A stretch of DNA of 63,390 nucleotides from Betaproteobacteria bacterium (GCA_009919175.1 RGCL01000009.1:1-63390), one strand, 5' to 3'; counted from the stretch's first letter, positions 19,087 to 28,926 are shown. Notes: generated by a model not told the origin, from the sequence alone. Made by a program: numbers and translations.

Positions 19087-20448
19087 TTAAATTGCCCACT
19101 GATGCAGCAAACCCAGCCCTGCACATACCACCAAGACTTCAACGGTGCCTCGCTTGAAGCGGATCAAGGCCACCGCAGCCAGGGCGGCCAAGACCACCGC
19201 CGCGACATCGATGGGACCTGACCCCCCCTGCGGCCACACGCAGTGCTGGGCAAAGGACAAGGCCAGGCTCAGGATCACGCCCACCACCGCCGCGGTGATG
19301 GCCGTGAGCGGGGCGCTCAGGCGCAAGTCCTCTCGCGTGCGTTCCACCCAGGGACCACCCGCGAGGATGAACAGGAAGGAGGGCAAAAAGGTGAACCAGG
19401 TCACCCATGCGGCTGCGAGTGCGCCTGCGGCCACGGCATGCTCGGGACCCAGGAATGCGGCTTGATGCCCGCCGAGAAAACCCACAAAGGCCACCACCAT
19501 GATCAGGGGGCCAGGTGTGCTCTCGCCCAAGGCCAGGCCATCCATCATCTGTGTGGCCGACAACCAGCCGTAATGCAAGACCGCAGCTTGATGCACATAG
19601 GGCAAGACGGCATAGGCGCCGCCAAAGGTCATCAACGCGGCCTTGGTGAAAAACCAGCCCATCTGGGTCAAGGGATGGCTCCAGCCATTGATCCAGGCCA
19701 CACCACCCAGGGGCAAGCCCCACAACAGCAACCCCACGATCAGCACACCGAGCAAGCGGCTTGTTTGAAATTGGGCATGCTCGGGTAAGGGCGTGTGGTC
19801 ATCGATCAAGGCGGGGCGGTGCGCCTGTGCCGAGGCTTTGGCCACAGGGTGGGCGTTGACCTGTTCAGGCCATCGCCGCGCGCCCCACCAGCCCAGGGCT
19901 GCCGCACCCAGCACGATGAGGGGAAATGGCCAGTTGAGGACCGCCACGCCCACGAAGGCGGCCACAGCAATCAGCCACATGAGCGGCTGGGTGAGCACGC
20001 GCCTGCCCATGCGAATGGCCGCTTGCAGCACCAAGGCTGTGATGGCGGGCTTGATGCCAAAGAGCAAACCGCTCACCACAGGCTGATCGGCAAAGACCAC
20101 GTACATCCACGACAACGCCATGAGCAGCAGCAGCGAGGGCAACACAAACAATACGCCCGCCACCACGCCGCCCAGGGTCTTGTGCATCAACCAGCCCAGG
20201 TAGGTGACCAGTTGCTGGGCTTCTGGTCCGGGCAAGACCATGCAGTAGTTGAGCGCGTGCAGGAATCGACGCTCGGAGATCCAGCGCCTGTTGTCCACCA
20301 GCTCCTGGTGCAGCAAGGCGATTTGCCCTGCGGGGCCACCAAAGCTGATGAAGCCCAGCTTGAGCCAGAACACCAAGGCCTGGCCAAAGCTCACCGGGGT
20401 AGGTGCTTCTTCTGCGACTGGGCGCGGTTCATTCACGGGGGCGTTCAT
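19087..20448 (-). CDS. chrA: Chromate efflux transporter
   Basis: Long-chain CHR family membrane protein of 453 residues with two homologous halves: SFGGPAGQIALLHQELV and LPGPEAQQL in the first, FGGAYAVLPYVHQAAV and ESTPGPLIMVVAFVG in the second. About ten to twelve hydrophobic helices. The family exports chromate, possibly by exchange with sulfate. It heads a close-packed run chrA-nudB-EEP-clsB, an unusual operon partner for folate and lipid genes. It is divergent from the HAD gene. Confidence 0.9.
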   Translation of the reverse strand: MNAPVNEPRPVAEEAPTPVSFGQALVFWLKLGFISFGGPAGQIALLHQELVDNRRWISERRFLHALNYCMVLPGPEAQQLVTYLGWLMHKTLGGVVAGVLFVLPSLLLLMALSWMYVVFADQPVVSGLLFGIKPAITALVLQAAIRMGRRVLTQPLMWLIAVAAFVGVAVLNWPFPLIVLGAAALGWWGARRWPEQVNAHPVAKASAQAHRPALIDDHTPLPEHAQFQTSRLLGVLIVGLLLWGLPLGGVAWINGWSHPLTQMGWFFTKAALMTFGGAYAVLPYVHQAAVLHYGWLSATQMMDGLALGESTPGPLIMVVAFVGFLGGHQAAFLGPEHAVAAGALAAAWVTWFTFLPSFLFILAGGPWVERTREDLRLSAPLTAITAAVVGVILSLALSFAQHCVWPQGGSGPIDVAAVVLAALAAVALIRFKRGTVEVLVVCAGLGLLHQWAI

Positions 20449-20553
20449 GGTTGAATGGGGTGTGGTGTCCCCCGGATTTGATCAGATGTGACGACCCGTG
20501 CCCCAGGGGCGGGTCACCGCGGTGGACACGGCCTGCATTGAAGGAGCAAGAAC

Positions 20554-21270
20554 ATGACTTCATCCCTTTCGCAATCGGTCAAGGTGTTGGCCTTTGATGT
20601 GTTTGGCACCGTGGTCGACTGGCACGGCAGCATCGTGGATGAAATGCGCCATGTTGCGCCCGGCGTGGATGGCCACGCTTTTGCCACCGCTTGGCGTGCA
20701 GGTTACAAGCCCGCCATGGCCAAGGTCATGTCGGGCGAACAGGGCTGGACGCTGATCGATGACTTGCATTGGCAAATTCTGCAAACCCTGGTCCAGCCTT
20801 TTGGACTCAGCCACCTCGACGAAGCGCAACTGCGCCACCTCAACAAAGTCTGGCACCGGCTTCAGGCTTGGCCCGACAGCGTGGGCGGGCTCATGAAGCT
20901 CAAACGCCACTTCATCATCACGCCCTTGTCCAACGGCAATCTGGGCCTGCTCACCCACATGGCCAAGCGCGCGGGCTTGCCCTGGGACTGTGTGCTCAGC
21001 GCCGAAGTCTTCAAGGCCTACAAGCCAGACCCCGCCACTTATTTGGGCGTGGCCAAGGTGTTTGATCTGCAACCGCATGAGGTCATGCTGGTGGCCGCCC
21101 ACCACGATGACCTCGAGGGAGCACGGCGCTGCGGCTTGCGCACGGCCTATGTGGAGCGACCCTGGGAGTTCAGTCGCACCGAGGCCAAGGACGTCTCACC
21201 CCAGCCGGGCAATGACTTGCATGTGCGTGACTTTTTTGAACTGGCGCAGGTGCTGGTGGGCGAAGGCTGA
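20554..21270 (+). CDS. Haloacid dehalogenase type II
   Basis: HAD-superfamily hydrolase of 238 residues resembling L-2-haloacid dehalogenases. The nucleophile Asp15 lies in AFDVFGTVVDW, with the SNGN motif near residue 128, lysine in KAYKPDP and the acidic HHDDLEGAR motif. Hydrolytic removal of halide from 2-haloacids is the family activity, but other small substrates are possible. ATG 20554 has an AAGGAG site at 20541-20546. It is a single-gene unit between divergent chrA and convergent aspS. Confidence 0.87.
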   Translation: MTSSLSQSVKVLAFDVFGTVVDWHGSIVDEMRHVAPGVDGHAFATAWRAGYKPAMAKVMSGEQGWTLIDDLHWQILQTLVQPFGLSHLDEAQLRHLNKVWHRLQAWPDSVGGLMKLKRHFIITPLSNGNLGLLTHMAKRAGLPWDCVLSAEVFKAYKPDPATYLGVAKVFDLQPHEVMLVAAHHDDLEGARRCGLRTAYVERPWEFSRTEAKDVSPQPGNDLHVRDFFELAQVLVGEG

Positions 21271-21305
21271 CGCCCTTGCTCCAGGCTTTGTCGTTGCAGG
21301 GGAGA

Positions 21306-21344
21306 CTGAGCCGCCTCAGCTGCCTCAGCTGCCTCAGGCCTGAG
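21306..21344. repeat. Short tandem/inverted CTCAG repeat at the 3' end of aspS
   Basis: The 9-base unit GCCTCAGCT occurs at 21313 and 21322, with a third partial copy at 21331. An upstream CTGAG (21306-21310) can pair with the CTCAG elements, and a 12-base palindrome CTCAGGCCTGAG sits at 21333-21344 over the aspS stop. Located between convergent genes, so it may form alternative hairpins that end transcription. No T tract is seen. Confidence 0.55.
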
Positions 21345-23130
21345 CCGCGGTGTTGCGCAAACGGATGTGCAGCTCGCGCAATTGCTTTTCGTCCACGGGG
21401 CTGGGCGCCTGGGTGAGCAGGCACTGGGCACGCTGGGTCTTGGGGAACGCAATCACGTCGCGGATGGACTCAGCCCCCGTCATGAGGGTGACGATGCGAT
21501 CCAGACCAAAGGCCAGGCCGCCATGCGGTGGCGCGCCGTACTGCAAAGCATCGAGCAGGAAGCCAAACTTCATCTGCGCATCCTCGGGGGAGATCTTGAG
21601 GGCATCGAACACCTTCTTTTGCACTTCGGCGCGGTGAATGCGCACTGAGCCACCACCAATTTCCCAACCGTTGAGCACCATGTCGTAGCCCTTGGCCAGG
21701 CACTTCTCGGGCGCGGTTTCCATCCAGTCCTCGTGGCCATCTTTGGGTGCAGTGAAGGGGTGATGGACGGCGTTGTAGCGCTGCTCGTCTTCGTCGAACT
21801 CGAACATGGGGAAGTCCACCACCCACATGGGTGCCCAGCGGGCTTCAAAGAGGCCATGCTTTTTGGCGAAATCGCTCAGACCGATCTTGAGGCGCAAGCC
21901 ACCCATGGCGTCGTTGACGACCTTGGCCTTGTCAGCACCAAAGAAGAGGATGTCGCCGTCGCGAGCGCCACTGCGCTGCAAAATGGTTTCGATGGCCTTG
22001 TCGTGCAGGTTCTTCACGATGGGCGACTGCAAGCCGTCGCGCCCCTTGGCGACCTCGTTGACCTTGATCCAGGCCAGACCCTTGGCGCCATAGATCTTGA
22101 CGAATTCGGTGAAGCCATCGATCTCGCCGCGTGACATATCGCCGCCGTGCGGTACGCGCAAGGCCACCACGCGGCCACCTGGGGTGGTCGCTGGGGTGCT
22201 GAAGACCTTGAAGTCCACATCGGCCATGGCATCGGTGAGCTCGGTGAATTCGAGCTTGATGCGCAAGTCGGGCTTGTCAGAGCCAAAGCGGTGCATGGCT
22301 TCGCCATACGACATGACCGGGAATTCGCCCAAGTCGACGTTGAGCACCTTTTGGAACACGTGCTTCATCATGCCCTGGAACATGTCCCGGATTTCTTGCT
22401 CAGTGAGGAAGGAGGTCTCGATGTCGATCTGGGTGAATTCGGGCTGGCGGTCAGCGCGCAAGTCTTCGTCACGGAAGCACTTGGTGATCTGGTAGTAGCG
22501 GTCAAAGCCAGCCACCATGAGCAACTGCTTGAAGAGCTGGGGCGACTGGGGCAGCGCGAAAAACTCGCCATCGTGCACACGGCTGGGCACGAGGTAGTCG
22601 CGTGCACCTTCGGGCGTGCTCTTGGTGAGCATGGGGGTTTCGATGTCGACAAAGCCGTGCTCATCGAGGTATTTGCGCACCTCCATGGCCACGCGGTAGC
22701 GCAGCATGAGGTTGTTTTGCATGTAGGGGCGGCGCAGATCCAGAACGCGGTGGGTGAGGCGCGTGGTCTCAGACAAATGCTCGTCGTCGAGCATGAAAGG
22801 CGGCGTGACCGAGGGGTTGAGCACCTGCAATTCGTGACAAAGCACTTCGATCTTGCCGCTTTTGAGCTGCTCGTTGGTGGTGCCCTCAGGCCGGGGGCGC
22901 ACCAGGCCCACCACGCGCACGCAAAATTCGTTGCGCAGGTCTTCGGCGATCTTGAACATCTCGGGGCGGTCGGGGTCGCACACGATTTGCACAGAGCCTT
23001 CGCGGTCGCGCAAGTCGATGAAGATCACACCACCATGGTCGCGACGGCGGTTGACCCATCCACACAGGGAAACGGTTTGACCGTTGAGGGCTTCGGTGAC
23101 CAGACCGCAATAGTGACTACGCAAACTCAT
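21334..23130 (-). CDS. aspS: Aspartyl-tRNA synthetase
   Basis: Class II tRNA synthetase of 598 residues. An N-terminal OB-fold anticodon-binding domain (about residues 1-105) precedes the catalytic core, which has motif 2 [22 protein letters not shown], a bacterial-type GAD insertion, and motif 3 [10 protein letters not shown]. The length and domain order are those of the bacterial AspRS. ATG 23130 overlaps the DUF502 stop by four bases (ATGA). Conserved neighbours are FmdB and DUF502. Confidence 0.96.
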   Translation of the reverse strand: MSLRSHYCGLVTEALNGQTVSLCGWVNRRRDHGGVIFIDLRDREGSVQIVCDPDRPEMFKIAEDLRNEFCVRVVGLVRPRPEGTTNEQLKSGKIEVLCHELQVLNPSVTPPFMLDDEHLSETTRLTHRVLDLRRPYMQNNLMLRYRVAMEVRKYLDEHGFVDIETPMLTKSTPEGARDYLVPSRVHDGEFFALPQSPQLFKQLLMVAGFDRYYQITKCFRDEDLRADRQPEFTQIDIETSFLTEQEIRDMFQGMMKHVFQKVLNVDLGEFPVMSYGEAMHRFGSDKPDLRIKLEFTELTDAMADVDFKVFSTPATTPGGRVVALRVPHGGDMSRGEIDGFTEFVKIYGAKGLAWIKVNEVAKGRDGLQSPIVKNLHDKAIETILQRSGARDGDILFFGADKAKVVNDAMGGLRLKIGLSDFAKKHGLFEARWAPMWVVDFPMFEFDEDEQRYNAVHHPFTAPKDGHEDWMETAPEKCLAKGYDMVLNGWEIGGGSVRIHRAEVQKKVFDALKISPEDAQMKFGFLLDALQYGAPPHGGLAFGLDRIVTLMTGAESIRDVIAFPKTQRAQCLLTQAPSPVDEKQLRELHIRLRNTAAQA

Positions 23131-23786
23131 GATGCTTTCTCTTTTTTGGGCAAGGGGGTGGGCGATGCATCTGCCGCCACTGCACCCATGGAGATCACAT
23201 GGGTGAGGGCCTCATCGACCGACATGGACAATTCGATTACGTCCGATCTGGGCATGATCAAGAAAAAACCGCTGGTGGGGTTGGGCGTCGTGGGAACGTA
23301 GACGCTGATGCAGTCGTCGGGCAGATGAGGCCTCAGTGACGGCACGGGCGTGCCCGTTTGGAAGGCAATGGTCCACACCCCCTGGCGTGGGTATTGCACC
23401 AGCAAGGCCTGACGAAAAGCGTTGCCATTGCTGGAGAACAAGGTGTCGGAGACTTTCTTGACACTCTTGTAAATGGTTTTGACGATGGGAATGCGCTCGA
23501 GCAATTCGTTCCAGCGGCTGAGGAACCAGCGCCCCACCACGTTGGACACCAGAGCGCCCGTGGTGATCAGCACCACCACCGCAAGCACCACCCCCAGGCC
23601 ATGGATGTGACTGATGTAGTCCACATACTGCCGCCAGTGATCGGGCGAGACTTCGAGCAAGGTGTTGAGGATGGCCAGGTAGAGGGTGTCAAAGAGGTTG
23701 ATCAACCAGATCAACACCCAGGCCGTCACCACCAGCGGCAACCACACCAGAAGGCCAGCGAACAAATGCTTGCGAAGGGCGTTCAC
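23127..23786 (-). CDS. DUF502 family membrane protein
   Basis: Inner-membrane protein of 219 residues with two transmembrane segments (about residues 9-30 and 58-82) and a C-terminal soluble part containing the family motifs [19 protein letters not shown] and VWTIAFQTG. The function is unknown. The start is GTG 23786; no clear Shine-Dalgarno precedes it. It lies between fmdB and aspS and overlaps aspS by four bases, the arrangement usual in Burkholderiales. Confidence 0.87.
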   Translation of the reverse strand: MNALRKHLFAGLLVWLPLVVTAWVLIWLINLFDTLYLAILNTLLEVSPDHWRQYVDYISHIHGLGVVLAVVVLITTGALVSNVVGRWFLSRWNELLERIPIVKTIYKSVKKVSDTLFSSNGNAFRQALLVQYPRQGVWTIAFQTGTPVPSLRPHLPDDCISVYVPTTPNPTSGFFLIMPRSDVIELSMSVDEALTHVISMGAVAADASPTPLPKKEKAS

Positions 23787-23807
23787 GTTGGAGGTCCGAT
23801 TCGGTCT

Positions 23808-24113
23808 TCAGTGGCAGGCACAGGAAGTGCCGCAACCACCGCTGGCCGTGCCGGTTTCAGCCGAGGCCGTCGCGGTGCTGGACGAACCGGAATCTGAGGC
23901 ATCGGAGGAAGGGGAAGACGCGCTGCTGCCCGACCCTTTGAAGTCGGTGGCATACCAACCCGAGCCCTTGAGCTGGAAACCCGCGGCGGTGAGCTGCTTT
24001 GCAAATTGATCCGCACCACAGGAAGGGCAGGTGGTGAGGGGCGCATCGGAGATTTTTTGCAACACGTCCTTGGCATGACCACAGGCGGCGCATTTGTAGG
24101 CATAGATGGGCAT
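23808..24113 (-). CDS. FmdB family zinc-ribbon protein
   Basis: Small 101-residue protein with an N-terminal CxxC-x(n)-CxxC zinc ribbon (MPIYAYKCAACGHAKDVLQK and TTCPSCG), typical of FmdB/CxxC_CxxC_SSSS regulatory proteins. A long Ser/Thr/Ala/Gly low-complexity linker follows. The C terminus is unusual in being cysteine-rich (GGCGTSCACH), possibly a second metal site. Function unproven. ATG 24113 is chosen because the family always starts MPIY; the upstream frame is unrelated. Confidence 0.87.
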   Translation of the reverse strand: MPIYAYKCAACGHAKDVLQKISDAPLTTCPSCGADQFAKQLTAAGFQLKGSGWYATDFKGSGSSASSPSSDASDSGSSSTATASAETGTASGGCGTSCACH

Positions 24114-24158
24114 GGCGTTAACGAAGGTTAAAGGAAGAGGTGTCAAAGCGAACAAGAA

Positions 24159-24164
24159 ATTATA
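24159..24164 (-). promoter_or_regulatory. Candidate promoter -10 for fmdB-DUF502-aspS
   Basis: On the minus strand TATAAT occupies 24164 down to 24159, about 46 bases upstream of fmdB. A TTGTGA at 24189-24184 stands 19 bases away as a possible -35, lying within the hairpin downstream of the SSS gene. The -10 is perfect but the spacing is longer than ideal. Confidence 0.45.
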
Positions 24165-24171
24165 GGCAAGC

Positions 24172-24205
24172 CCCTGGGAGGCCTCACAAATCAAAGGCCT
24201 CAGGG
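24172..24205 (-). terminator. Hairpin downstream of the SSS symporter gene
   Basis: An 11-base-pair inverted repeat (CCCTG/AGGCCT with its complement, two bulged Gs at 24177-24178) around a 10-base loop lies just past the SSS stop at 24223. It is well placed as a terminator of that gene, but the T tract is poor. It also overlaps the presumed -35 of the fmdB promoter. Confidence 0.45.
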
Positions 24206-24222
24206 ATTCGAAACAAAAGGGC

Positions 24223-25683
24223 TCAGGACTGGGCTGATTCGCCAACTCCCACCAGCCTGTGGTGGCTGGCATGGGTGTTTCGAATGGCTTGCGGACCCAA
24301 GGATCCAACCAACATTCCCACCAATCCCCCCAAAAGCCCGGCAAATTGGGCCGGGAAGACCTCGCCCGCGGGGGTCACCAGGAAGATCAACCAGCCCAAA
24401 ACGCCCAGCACGATGGAGAACAGGGCACCCTGGGTGGTTGCGCGTTTCCAGTACAGGCCAAAGGTGAGCGGAATGAAAGCGCCCACCAAGGTGACTTGGT
24501 AAGCCCCGGAGACCATTTCGTAGATGGAGGTGCCTTGCATGGCGATGGCATAGGCCAGCACCAGAGCGCTGAAGACCAGCACCGTGATGCGCATGGCCAG
24601 CAAACCCTGGCGGTCGCTGCGATGCGGGTAGAACTGCCGCCAGATGTTTTCGGTGAAGGTCACGCTGGGCGCGAGCAAGGTGGCGGAGGCACATGACTTG
24701 ATGGCCGAGAGCAAGGCACCAAAGAACAGCACCTGCATGATGAAAGGCATTTGTTCGATGACCAACGCGGGCAAGACCTTTTGCGGGTCTTCGGCAATCA
24801 AGGTGGCCGCCTTCTCGGGCATGATGATCAGGGCACTGAGCACCAGGAACATGGGCACAAAGGCAAAGCCGATGTAGCAAATGCCACCAATCACTGGCCC
24901 CCAGGTGGCGGCCTTTTGGCTGTTGGCCGACATCACGCGCTGGAAAACGTCTTGCTGGGGAATGGAGCCAAACATGATGGTGATGCCCGCAGCGATGAAG
25001 AACATCCAGTCGTGCAACTGGGGTTCGGGGAAGAACTTGAACATGTCCTTGGACCTGGCCAAGTCCATGACCTGCTGCGCCCCACCGGCCTGATCCGCGG
25101 CAAAGATGGCCAGGATGGACAAGCCCGCCACCAGGATGATCATCTGGACAAAGTCGGTGATGGCCACCGACCACATGCCGCCAAACAAGGTGTAGGCCAG
25201 GATGGAGACCACCCCGATCACCATGCCCAGCTCCATGCCAATGGCGCCGCCGGAGAGCAGGTTGAACACCAGACCCAAGGCCGTGACTTGCGCTGACACC
25301 CACCCCAGATAGCTCACCATGATGATGATCGAGCAAATCACTTCGACCGAGCGGCCATAGCGTTCGCGGTAGTAATCGCTGATGGTGAGCAATTGCATGC
25401 GATAGAGCTTGGTGGCAAAAAACAAACCCACCAGGATCAGACAAGTGCCCGCGCCAAAGGGGTCTTCGACCACGCCGCTCAGACCGCCATTGACAAACTT
25501 GGCAGGGATGCCCAGCACGGTCTCTGAGCCAAACCAGGTGGCAAAGGTGGTGGTCACGATCATGACCAGGGGCAAATGGCGCCCTGCAATGGCAAAGTCA
25601 GCCGAATTTTTCACACGCTTGGCCGCGATGAGGCCAATGGCAATCGTCACCAACAAATAAAGAATCACCAATGTCAGCAGCAT
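24223..25683 (-). CDS. Sodium:solute symporter (SSS) family transporter
   Basis: Inner-membrane symporter of 486 residues with about 13 hydrophobic helices and SSS-family features: the N-terminal RVKNSADFAIAGRHLP loop, TFATWFGSETVLGIPAKFV, and the TLFGGMWSVAITDFVQMIIL sodium-site region. The substrate (amino acid, organic acid or other) is not decidable. ATG 25683 has an AAGGAG site. It lies 18 bases downstream of ubiB and could be transcribed with it. Confidence 0.88.
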   Translation of the reverse strand: MLLTLVILYLLVTIAIGLIAAKRVKNSADFAIAGRHLPLVMIVTTTFATWFGSETVLGIPAKFVNGGLSGVVEDPFGAGTCLILVGLFFATKLYRMQLLTISDYYRERYGRSVEVICSIIIMVSYLGWVSAQVTALGLVFNLLSGGAIGMELGMVIGVVSILAYTLFGGMWSVAITDFVQMIILVAGLSILAIFAADQAGGAQQVMDLARSKDMFKFFPEPQLHDWMFFIAAGITIMFGSIPQQDVFQRVMSANSQKAATWGPVIGGICYIGFAFVPMFLVLSALIIMPEKAATLIAEDPQKVLPALVIEQMPFIMQVLFFGALLSAIKSCASATLLAPSVTFTENIWRQFYPHRSDRQGLLAMRITVLVFSALVLAYAIAMQGTSIYEMVSGAYQVTLVGAFIPLTFGLYWKRATTQGALFSIVLGVLGWLIFLVTPAGEVFPAQFAGLLGGLVGMLVGSLGPQAIRNTHASHHRLVGVGESAQS

Positions 25684-25701
25684 GGGGGGCTCCTTGTTTC
25701 G

Positions 25702-27270
25702 TCAATATCCTGTGAACCAGTCCAATAGATGTGGGGCAGCCAAGCCCAGCACAAAACCCAGCCCCAACCAGCCCATGGTGAGCAAGAGCCTGTGGGTGCG
25801 CTGTTGCTCCAGGATGAGCTGCTTGAGCAAATCGGCGCTGGAGGTCTGGGTCTTCTGTTCAAGCAATTCGTGCATGAGGCGGGGCAGCTGGGGCAGCAGC
25901 TTGGCATAGCGCGGGGCTTCGGTTTGCAGCTGTCGCAACAGGCGCTTGGGGCCAATCTGATCCATCATCCACTGCTCGAGGAAAGGCTTGGCCGTGCTCC
26001 ACAAGTCCAGATCGGGATCGAGCTCGCGACCCAAACCCTCGATGTTGAGCAAGGTCTTTTGCAGCAAGACCAGTTGCGGCTGGATTTCGACATGGAATCG
26101 CCGCGAGGTTTGAAAGAGGCGCATGAGCACCATGCCCAGGGAGATTTGCTTCAAAGGCCGGTCGAAATAGGGCTCGCACACCGCGCGGATGGCCGACTCG
26201 AGTTCGTCCACCCGGGTTTGCGGCGGCACCCAGCCAGACTCCACATGCAACTCGGCCACACGCCGGTAGTCGCGCCGGAAGAAGGCAGTGAAGTTCTGTG
26301 CCAGGTATTCCTTGTCGTATTCGGTGAGGGTGCCCACGATGCCAAAGTCCAGGCTCACGTACTGACCGAATGTGGCCTCATCCACACTCACAAAAATGTT
26401 GCCGGGGTGCATGTCGGCATGGAAAAAGCCGTCGCGAAACACTTGGGTGAAGAAGATGGTCACGCCATCGCGTGCGAGCTTGGGGATGTCCACACCCGCC
26501 TGGCGCAAACGCTCCACCTGACTGATGGGGATGCCATGCATGCGCTCCATGACGATGACTTCGGGATGGCACAAGTCCCAGTGCATTTCAGGGATGCGCA
26601 CCAGACCCAGGCCGTCCATGTTGCGACGCAACTGGGCGGCGTTGGCGGCCTCGCGCACGAGATCGAGTTCGTCGTGCAGGTATTTGTCAAATTCGGCCAC
26701 CACCTCGCGGGGCTTGAGCCGCTTGCCGTCGCTGGAGAGGCGCTCCAGCCAGGTGGCCGCAGTGCGCATGAGTTCGAGGTCTTTGTCGATGACGCCCAGC
26801 ATGTTGGGTCGCAAAACCTTCACAGCCACTTCGCGGGTGCTGCCATCGGCGCTGCCCAGGATGGCAAAGTGGACCTGGGCAATGGAGGCGCTGGCCACGG
26901 GCTTGTGGTCGAACTCGACGAACAACTCATTGATCTTGCGTCCAAAAGCGCGCTCGATGATGGCCACCGCCTTGTCGGATGCAAAAGGCGGCACCCTGTC
27001 TTGCAGCCTGGCCAACTCATTGGCAATGTCCAGGGGCAGCAGGTCGCGGCGCGTGGACAGGACCTGGCCGAATTTCACAAAAATGGGACCGAGGTGCTCG
27101 AGCGCCTCGCGCAAACGCTGGCCGCGCGGCGCCTTGATGAAACGGGCAGCGGCCAGCAGACGACCAAAGCCCCGCATCAGGGGATAGGGCATGCTGGAGA
27201 ACACCATCTCGTCCAGGCCGAATCGAAAGATGATCCAGGCGATGTAGGTCGAGCGAAGCAAACGCCTCAT
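25702..27270 (-). CDS. ubiB: Ubiquinone biosynthesis kinase-like protein UbiB
   Basis: Atypical kinase of the UbiB/ADCK family, an ATPase needed for ubiquinone synthesis and membrane-associated. The 522-residue product has the KxGQ motif ([16 protein letters not shown]), the kinase-like core with GNIFVSVDE metal-binding segment, and a C-terminal hydrophobic segment (about residues 495-520). ATG 27270 overlaps the ubiJ stop (ATGA). The frame upstream to 27429 is a shadow over ubiJ. Confidence 0.93.
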   Translation of the reverse strand: MRRLLRSTYIAWIIFRFGLDEMVFSSMPYPLMRGFGRLLAAARFIKAPRGQRLREALEHLGPIFVKFGQVLSTRRDLLPLDIANELARLQDRVPPFASDKAVAIIERAFGRKINELFVEFDHKPVASASIAQVHFAILGSADGSTREVAVKVLRPNMLGVIDKDLELMRTAATWLERLSSDGKRLKPREVVAEFDKYLHDELDLVREAANAAQLRRNMDGLGLVRIPEMHWDLCHPEVIVMERMHGIPISQVERLRQAGVDIPKLARDGVTIFFTQVFRDGFFHADMHPGNIFVSVDEATFGQYVSLDFGIVGTLTEYDKEYLAQNFTAFFRRDYRRVAELHVESGWVPPQTRVDELESAIRAVCEPYFDRPLKQISLGMVLMRLFQTSRRFHVEIQPQLVLLQKTLLNIEGLGRELDPDLDLWSTAKPFLEQWMMDQIGPKRLLRQLQTEAPRYAKLLPQLPRLMHELLEQKTQTSSADLLKQLILEQQRTHRLLLTMGWLGLGFVLGLAAPHLLDWFTGY

Positions 27271-27821
27271 CGCACATCCCGCGCAGTTTGCATCGGCATC
27301 GAGCTCACAAAACGCTTGAGCGCCTGGGCTGCACTGCGGGCAGCCTGTGCAATGCGATAGGCGGCGGCATCGCCAAAGAGCCTGGCCAAATCGGCTTGCG
27401 CATCCCAGCGCACATGGTCGATGAGCCAATTGACCTCGGCAGCCAGGCGCACATCCCCATGAATGGACACGGCGGGCTTGTCACCCTGAGCCAGAGCATG
27501 CATGACTTCGCTGGGGCGCTGGCTCATGAGTTCGACACGCAAATCGGCTGGGCGTTCATTGGAGGCCAGGTCCATGAGCCCAGCAGGTGTGAAGACCAGT
27601 TGCAGGCTGATGTTTTGCCACTGAAAGTGAAGCTGCTGCCCATGCAGGCGGGCAATGCGTTGCTGGGCTTGCGGCTCTTGCTGCAACACATGGTTGATCA
27701 CCAGCACCAGGCGCTGGGACAACTCGTCGCGCAACCAGACTGGGGGCTCCCAGCGCTGGAGCAAGTTTGCAAAAAGGTCTAAGGCCCCGCCCAAAGGAGC
27801 CATGAATGGTGGAGTCGACAT
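27267..27821 (-). CDS. ubiJ: Ubiquinone biosynthesis accessory factor UbiJ (SCP2 domain)
   Basis: Protein of 184 residues with an SCP2-type lipid-binding domain in the first two thirds and an amphipathic helical C terminus. In E. coli UbiJ scaffolds the soluble Ubi complex and binds ubiquinone intermediates. Assignment rests on position directly before ubiB with an ATGA overlap, on length and on domain type; sequence identity across this family is low. Confidence 0.85.
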   Translation of the reverse strand: MSTPPFMAPLGGALDLFANLLQRWEPPVWLRDELSQRLVLVINHVLQQEPQAQQRIARLHGQQLHFQWQNISLQLVFTPAGLMDLASNERPADLRVELMSQRPSEVMHALAQGDKPAVSIHGDVRLAAEVNWLIDHVRWDAQADLARLFGDAAAYRIAQAARSAAQALKRFVSSMPMQTARDVR

Positions 27822-27856
27822 GCGGGCATTGTCCCCGATTCAAATGCCAGCCCCAC

Positions 27857-27880
27857 CCCAGGCCTTTGTGAAGGCCTGGG
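27857..27880 (-). terminator. Perfect 10-bp stem-loop after the Tim44-like gene
   Basis: CCCAGGCCTT at 27857-27866 pairs perfectly with AAGGCCTGGG at 27871-27880 around a TGTG loop. It lies between the Tim44-like stop (27908) and the ubiJ start (27821), so it could terminate the upstream unit or attenuate ubiJ. No strong T tract follows on the minus strand. Confidence 0.5.
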
Positions 27881-27907
27881 CGCCAAGGGCAAGGGGGAGG
27901 AAAGGAT

Positions 27908-28900
27908 TTACTGGAAGGCCTGGATGCCAGCAACCACCCAGCCCGTCGAGCCATCGGCGGGTTTGGTCATGTTCCAGACTTCGCGGAAAGGCGCAGGTCC
28001 ACTGGAGAGGTCTTCGCGGATCAGACCCGAGAACTCGATACTGGCCATGTAGCCCGAGCCCAGGTCTTCGATGCCCAGCAACTGGGCTTCCAAGCTCACC
28101 ACTTCGGTGTGGTTGGGGCCGTTGACCAGTTGCTCGCGCTCGCGCAACTGATCCTGGATCTCGGAGTACATGACATCGGTCATCATGGCACGCAAGGCGG
28201 TGAGGTCCCCTTTGTCCCAATGGGCTTGCATGTCCACGAAATGCTGTTTGGCGGCAGTCACAAAGCCAGACACGTCGAACTGATCCGGGATGGTCCAGTT
28301 GGGGCCACCGATGAGACGCGAGCCAATGCGCGTGCCCGCGCGGGAGGGTGCACTGGCTTCAAAGTCCATGCTGCCTTGCTCCCAGGGGCGAGCCGAGGCA
28401 TCGTTGCCCACATTCTTGGGGTTGTAGCTGGGGGCAGCGCCGGCCGGACCAGCGCCCGCATATTCGGCGGTGACCGTGCGGCGGCGCATGAAATAGCCAA
28501 ACACCATCATGAGGCCCAGGGCAATCAGGCCAAAGAGCAGGATCTGGCCAAAAGCCTCACCAAAGCCCAGGGTGTGTGCCAGCCAGGCCAGGCCCAGGCC
28601 TGCGGCCAAGCCACCCAGAATGCCACCCCAGTTGCGGCCAGTTTGGGCAGCTGCGGGTTTGGCCGCAGCAGGAGCCTGTGCGGCTTGGGAGGGCTGTGCT
28701 GCGGGTGCAGCACCGGGCGAATTGGGTCCAGCCTGTTGAGCGGGTGCCCCAGGCGCTGCGGGAGCGGGTTTGGCCGCCTCGCGCTGCGTCACGTTGCCCG
28801 AAGGCGCACCCACGGATTTGCCGCCGCCCATGCGTTTGGCCTGGACCGAAGTCGCCCCTAAGGCCAGGGCCATCGACAAACAAATTACGAAGCGTTTCAT
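27908..28900 (-). CDS. Tim44-like domain protein
   Basis: Exported or membrane protein of 330 residues. A signal peptide (about residues 1-21, ending SVQA) is followed by a Pro/Ala/Gln-rich low-complexity region, one or two hydrophobic segments with a glycine-rich loop (about residues 92-136), and a C-terminal Tim44-like domain (about residues 195-330) carrying DKGDLTALRAMMTDVMYSEI. The bacterial role is unknown. It sits between ubiE and ubiJ, so any link with ubiquinone synthesis is only positional. Confidence 0.85.
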   Translation of the reverse strand: MKRFVICLSMALALGATSVQAKRMGGGKSVGAPSGNVTQREAAKPAPAAPGAPAQQAGPNSPGAAPAAQPSQAAQAPAAAKPAAAQTGRNWGGILGGLAAGLGLAWLAHTLGFGEAFGQILLFGLIALGLMMVFGYFMRRRTVTAEYAGAGPAGAAPSYNPKNVGNDASARPWEQGSMDFEASAPSRAGTRIGSRLIGGPNWTIPDQFDVSGFVTAAKQHFVDMQAHWDKGDLTALRAMMTDVMYSEIQDQLREREQLVNGPNHTEVVSLEAQLLGIEDLGSGYMASIEFSGLIREDLSSGPAPFREVWNMTKPADGSTGWVVAGIQAFQ

Positions 28901-28926
28901 GGCTGACTCTCCTTGCTAAAGCCCAA

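Noticed and set aside
17831-19126. 431-residue reading of the EEP protein
   Set aside because: The extra N-terminal 171 residues are the nudB gene read in another frame; ATG 18613 gives the family start and an ATGA overlap.
25729-27360. 543-residue plus-strand open frame over ubiB
   Set aside because: Antisense of ubiB with no recognisable motif; the ubiB frame has conserved kinase motifs and an operon context.
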